From assembly GCA_017626305.1 (NCBI GenBank), contig JAGAIW010000116.1, positions 49,028 to 113,027 of the forward strand: a stretch of DNA of 64,000 bases, in the 5' to 3' direction. Below, one piece after another: positions 60,977 to 64,000 of this stretch. Origin of the DNA: Clostridia bacterium. GTDB lineage: Bacteria > Bacillota > Clostridia > Christensenellales > Borkfalkiaceae. The notes beneath the pieces were generated by a model, which saw nothing but the letters and a program-made list of their open reading frames with translations, did no database searches and was not told the DNA's origin. The position numbers were made by a program, and so were the translations under genes. Position 1 is the stretch's first letter, and each line of letters starts with the position of its first letter.

Positions 60977-62401
60977 ATGGAAAAAATAAAGAAACAGTAT
61001 GGTGTTTGGACGGGCATGGCGATGGTAGTCGGTATTGTTATCGGCTCAGGCGTCTTTTTGAAAGCAGGGGGCGTATTATCCCTTTCGGGCGGTGATTTGA
61101 AGCTGTCTCTTCTTGCATGGTTTATCGGCGGCTTAATCATGGTTTGCTCAGGATTTTGTTTTGCCGTATTCGCAACGCGGATTACCAAATACAACGGTGT
61201 GGTCGACTATGTAGAAGTGGCGACAAATAAAAAGGTTGCGTATGGGTTGGCTTGGTTAATGACAACGTTTTATTATCCGATTATTGCTTCCATTGTCGCA
61301 TTGTTTGCAGGGCAGTATTTCTTTCAACTTATCGGTGTCAATATCGGGCTTGCCGATTGGCAAAACTTTCTTCTTGCTTTTGTTGTATTAACGGCGTTTG
61401 TTGCATTGAATTATTTTTCTCCCATTTTGTCGGCAAAATTTCAAATTTCCGCAACGATTATCAAATTGTTGCCGATCGGGGTAATTGCCATAGCGGGATT
61501 GTTTGCTTCCTTCTTTTTGGGCGATAGCGTAGGGATTGTGAACGCCTTTACCACTCCTGCGGAAAACTGTGCCGTAAATTTCGGGGAAGCTATAAAAAAG
61601 ACGGCGTTTGCATACGAAGGTTGGGTATGTGCAACTTCTATCAATGCGGAGCTTAAAGACTCTAAGAAAGATTTGCCCCGTGCATTGACGTTTGGTACGA
61701 TTGCAATTTTAATTTTCTATATAGTATACTACGTTTCGTTATCCGCATGCTTAGGGAACGCGTCGACAATTGCGCTGGACGCAAACGCGCCGATTGTAGC
61801 GTTTGAAAAGCTGATGGGCAAATTTGGTAGCGTCTTGTTTACGCTCTTTATTATGATATCCTGCTTGGGTACGGTAAACGGCGTTGCGATGAGTTGTTGC
61901 CGCGGTATGTATACGATGTCTTGTAGGGGACAGGGAATTTGCCCTGAAAAATTTTCTAAGCTTGGCAAAAACCAAAGTGTTTCCGCGCTCTCTTGTTTAT
62001 ACGGGTTTGGGTGTATGGTGCTTATGCTCGGCGTGTGGTATTTGGCAATGCACGGAGTTTGGATTTTTAAGTATTTAGGTAGCATGGATGAAATTATTTG
62101 TGCAATTATTTATGCAGTATATATAACTATGTACATTTATATCATGAAGCATTTTACGGACTGCAAACCGTTTACACGCTACGTAATGCCTATCGTTGCA
62201 ATTATCGGCTCGGTATTTTTCTTTATTTGCGGTACGGGTTTGTACCAACTACTTACAACGGGAAAAACCGATAGCTTGCTTGCATTCGGTGTGTTTATGA
62301 TTTTTTTCGCGTTATTGATGTTCCCGTGTTTGTTCTTCTATCACGACAAGGAAAGTTCTACGCAGGAAGAGCTTTGCAACGACGAAATCAAAACGGAATA
62401 A
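60977..62401 (+). CDS. APC superfamily amino acid permease
   Basis: 474 residues, twelve predicted membrane segments. TM1 carries the family glycine motif GIVIGSGVFLKAGGV; TM6 region FAYEGWVCATSINAELKDSKKDLPRAL is characteristic of APC-type amino acid exchangers (LAT/SteT-like). The start at 60977 is preferred because GGAG lies six bases upstream; an ATG at 60965 would have no site. Substrate cannot be named. Ends at a strong terminator. Confidence 0.92.
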   Translation: MEKIKKQYGVWTGMAMVVGIVIGSGVFLKAGGVLSLSGGDLKLSLLAWFIGGLIMVCSGFCFAVFATRITKYNGVVDYVEVATNKKVAYGLAWLMTTFYYPIIASIVALFAGQYFFQLIGVNIGLADWQNFLLAFVVLTAFVALNYFSPILSAKFQISATIIKLLPIGVIAIAGLFASFFLGDSVGIVNAFTTPAENCAVNFGEAIKKTAFAYEGWVCATSINAELKDSKKDLPRALTFGTIAILIFYIVYYVSLSACLGNASTIALDANAPIVAFEKLMGKFGSVLFTLFIMISCLGTVNGVAMSCCRGMYTMSCRGQGICPEKFSKLGKNQSVSALSCLYGFGCMVLMLGVWYLAMHGVWIFKYLGSMDEIICAIIYAVYITMYIYIMKHFTDCKPFTRYVMPIVAIIGSVFFFICGTGLYQLLTTGKTDSLLAFGVFMIFFALLMFPCLFFYHDKESSTQEELCNDEIKTE

Positions 62402-62416
62402 AAATAAAAAGAATAA

Positions 62417-62452
62417 GCATAAAAGCCCTGTCGCTGGACAGGGCTTTTATGC
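62417..62452. terminator. Strong Rho-independent terminator
   Basis: AGCATAAAAGCCCTGTC / GACAGGGCTTTTATGCT, a perfect 17-bp stem with a four-base loop. Confidence 0.92.
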
Positions 62453-62478
62453 TGACAACTAACTAAAATAAACGCTTG

Positions 62479-62552
62479 CTCGCACGAACCCTATGGGTTT
62501 GCCCGACGGAAACACACAGCAAAAAAGACAGGAGTAAATCCTGTCTTTTTTG
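62479..62552. repeat. Flanking direct repeat, left copy (with terminator hairpin)
   Basis: GCTCGCACGAACCCTATGGG, then ACACACAGC and a hairpin AAAAAAGACAGGA / TCCTGTCTTTTTT (62521-62551). It matches 63836-63921 closely. The hairpin also terminates the minus-strand zinc-ribbon gene. Confidence 0.75.
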
Positions 62553-62572
62553 ATAAATAATTTTGCGAAGGG

Positions 62573-63652
62573 TCAATTTTTATTCTTAGGGGAACTGTGA
62601 GATTTTCTTTGCCTATAACAATGTGGACAACCGCTACCATTGTTTCTATGGTCAACCCTTGCTTGATATTCATGCCCTTGAGGACATTTCCACCAAACTT
62701 TTTTTCTGCTGTTCGCGGTAAAATCTTCTGGTTTTAAATCTTGATTTAAAGCATAATTCCATTCTTTCGCTAAACAGGGATTTAGCGTTGCTAAATCGTT
62801 ATAACCTGGAAGTACTTTTTTATTTGAACAAAATGGGCAGCCGCTGCCGTTGGTTCTACTTGCTATTGTTGAGCGCCATTCGTGTCCTTTTGAACAGTTC
62901 CACCAGACCTTTTTATTGCTGTTAGGTAATACGTTAAAAGGTTGTAAATCTTTGTTTAAAGTGTAATTCCATTCTTTTGTTAAAAGTGGGTTAAGTGTTG
63001 CTAAGTCACTTTCGCCCGACAGCACGCGATTGCTTGAACAATATGGACAACCGCGTCCATTTGTGCGATTATAAATTTTTGCTTGGTAGGTGTGTCCTTT
63101 TTCGCAATTCCACCATATGTTTTGATGACCGCAAGAAAATACATCAGAAGGTTTTAATTCTTTATTCAAGGAATAATTCCATTCTTTTGCTAAAAGGGGA
63201 TTAAGCGTTTCTAAATCATTATATCCCTGTAAAAGTTTTTGATTTGAACAATAGGGGTACCCAGCACCTTTATTTTTATTGATAATCGCTGCTTGATAGT
63301 TGTGACCTTTACTACATATCCACCAAACTTTTTTTCCGCTGTTCGCGGTAAAATCTTCTGGTTTTAAATCTTGATTTAAAGCATAATTCCATTCTTTCGC
63401 TAAAGTGGGATTAAGTGTTGCTAAATCGTTATAACCTGGAAGTACTTTATTATTTGAACAATACGGACAACCGCTGCCGTTGTTTCTATGGTCAATTCTT
63501 GCTTGCCACTTGTGGCTTTTACTACATATCCACCAAACCTTTTTACCGCTTCCCAAAGTGAGCGTTTGCGGATTAACGCCTAATTCGCTGTTCTTTTCCC
63601 AATTCCATTCTGCCATTAAAGCAAGATTGTCCATAAGGCGTTTTTCGAACAT
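62573..63652 (-). CDS. Five-repeat zinc-ribbon/treble-clef protein
   Basis: 359 residues, AAGGAG nine bases upstream of the ATG. Five repeats of about 65-70 residues, each with the pattern KKVWW-x-C-x2-GH, then R-x-NGSGCPYCS, and a connecting L-AKEWNY segment. Each repeat should bind one zinc ion; in repeat two the CPYC motif reads YPYC, so that site is probably damaged. Similar zinc-ribbon arrays occur in bacterial and phage accessory proteins, often beside or fused to nucleases; no nuclease domain is here. Repeats one and five share near-identical DNA (63320-63482 and 62690-62852), pointing to recent duplication or conversion. Confidence 0.85.
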   Translation of the reverse strand: MFEKRLMDNLALMAEWNWEKNSELGVNPQTLTLGSGKKVWWICSKSHKWQARIDHRNNGSGCPYCSNNKVLPGYNDLATLNPTLAKEWNYALNQDLKPEDFTANSGKKVWWICSKGHNYQAAIINKNKGAGYPYCSNQKLLQGYNDLETLNPLLAKEWNYSLNKELKPSDVFSCGHQNIWWNCEKGHTYQAKIYNRTNGRGCPYCSSNRVLSGESDLATLNPLLTKEWNYTLNKDLQPFNVLPNSNKKVWWNCSKGHEWRSTIASRTNGSGCPFCSNKKVLPGYNDLATLNPCLAKEWNYALNQDLKPEDFTANSRKKVWWKCPQGHEYQARVDHRNNGSGCPHCYRQRKSHSSPKNKN

Positions 63653-63687
63653 ATAAAATGCTCCTTAGTGGTGAATATTATAATTTA

Positions 63688-63716
63688 ATTATATCAATTT
63701 TAAATTAACAAGTCAA
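63688..63716 (-). promoter_or_regulatory. Sigma-A promoter of the zinc-ribbon gene
   Basis: Minus-strand TTGACT (63716-63711), 17-bp spacer, TATAAT (63693-63688). Confidence 0.82.
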
Positions 63717-63758
63717 GGTTTTATTATAATTAACAAAAATTGAAGAAATAAAAAGGAC
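63699..63758. repeat. Promoter-associated repeat, copy Y
   Basis: TTAACAAGTCAAGGTTTTAT with a following ACAAAAATTGAAGAAA aligns with copy X at 58865-58920. It overlaps the -35 region of the zinc-ribbon gene promoter. Confidence 0.5.
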
Positions 63759-63835
63759 AGGACTAAATAGTGACTCGTACGGGTATCTCCGACACCCTTA
63801 AAAGGGAACTCTCGGAGAGCGTCGCCGTTTTCAAC

Positions 63836-63921
63836 GGCTCGCGCGAACCCTATGGGTTCGCTTTTACCCGTAACGGTGTCACACACAGCAAAAAAGACAG
63901 GATTAAATCCTGTCTTTTTTG
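63836..63921. repeat. Flanking direct repeat, right copy (tRNA terminator)
   Basis: GGCTCGCGCGAACCCTATGG, then ACACACAGC and a hairpin AAAAAAGACAGGA / TCCTGTCTTTTTT (63890-63920), adjacent to the 3' end of tRNA-Glu, for which it acts as terminator. Counterpart of 62479-62552. Confidence 0.75.
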
Positions 63922-63922
63922 C

Positions 63923-63997
63923 TGGTGACCCGTACGGGACTCGAACCCATGTTACCACCGTGAAAGGGTGGTGTCTTAACCGCTTGACCAACGGGCC
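63923..63997 (-). tRNA. tRNA-Glu (anticodon TTC)
   Basis: 75 nt with encoded CCA. The acceptor stem GGCCCGT pairs with ACGGGTC; the anticodon arm is CCACC-CTTTCAC-GGTGG with anticodon TTC; the T arm has TTCGAGT. The 3' end faces the terminator hairpin at 63890-63920. Confidence 0.95.
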
Positions 63998-64000
63998 TTA

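Noticed and set aside
62573..63652. The zinc-ribbon repeats as a CRISPR array
   Set aside because: The repeats are coding units of about 200 bp that diverge gradually; there are no short identical repeats with unique spacers.
63713..63991. 92-codon minus-strand frame covering tRNA-Glu and the repeat
   Set aside because: It reads through the tRNA and its terminator; a frequent false ORF type.

Overview
The window looks like chromosome of a spore-former-derived Clostridia bacterium (Firmicutes), probably an uncultured gut lineage. The evidence is a spoIVA gene, a T-box ahead of pheST, a lysine riboswitch, strong AAGGAG ribosome-binding sites, many TTGACA-17-TATAAT promoters, and a Gram-positive style glycan-utilization locus with lipoprotein-anchored ABC binding protein. 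The genus-level placement is inference only.

Layout. 0-26 kb is mostly housekeeping: a cut SDR oxidoreductase; a cysteine-desulfurase-like enzyme divergent from a DUF3343 protein; nth; mscL; a T-box with pheS-pheT; truB-ribF-AP-endonuclease-like; aminopeptidase P; efp; dtd; a GT8 glycosyltransferase with an acyltransferase; asd-dapA-dapB on the minus strand behind a lysine riboswitch; a membrane protein; a methyltransferase, hslO and TPR operon; and spoIVA, which carries an in-frame TAA just after its Walker A motif.

26.3-53.2 kb is a large carbohydrate locus. A regulator with a sugar-binding-protein-like sensor and a C-terminal LuxR-type helix-turn-helix precedes a DUF5107/TPR protein and a GH5-like hydrolase. 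Two big secreted proteins share a duplicated lectin-like module and flank an AraC-type regulator. Then come an ABC binding lipoprotein, two permeases (no ATPase), another Ig-like surface protein, a DUF4838 lipoprotein, a GH31 and a GH20-like enzyme, an EEP-family hydrolase and a YitT membrane protein. The two lectin-module genes share 21-bp-phased GGTTAA repeats upstream, most simply read as sites for the AraC regulator. The enzymes without signal peptides suggest import of oligosaccharides and cytoplasmic degradation.

53.4-58.2 kb holds a GDPD, a small lipoprotein with an ASCH protein, an SGNH hydrolase, a ManA-ROK kinase fusion and a YgjV-like membrane protein. 58.2-64 kb is more AT-rich and accessory-like: membrane and zinc-ribbon proteins, a small winged-helix protein behind a candidate attenuator leader, an amino-acid permease, a five-repeat zinc-ribbon protein flanked by direct repeats, and tRNA-Glu at the right edge.

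Three copies of a dispersed intergenic element lie immediately downstream of stop codons (about 5.9, 20.2 and 53.2 kb). No CRISPR array, transposase, integrase or rRNA was seen. Most long antisense reading frames are shadows of real genes.
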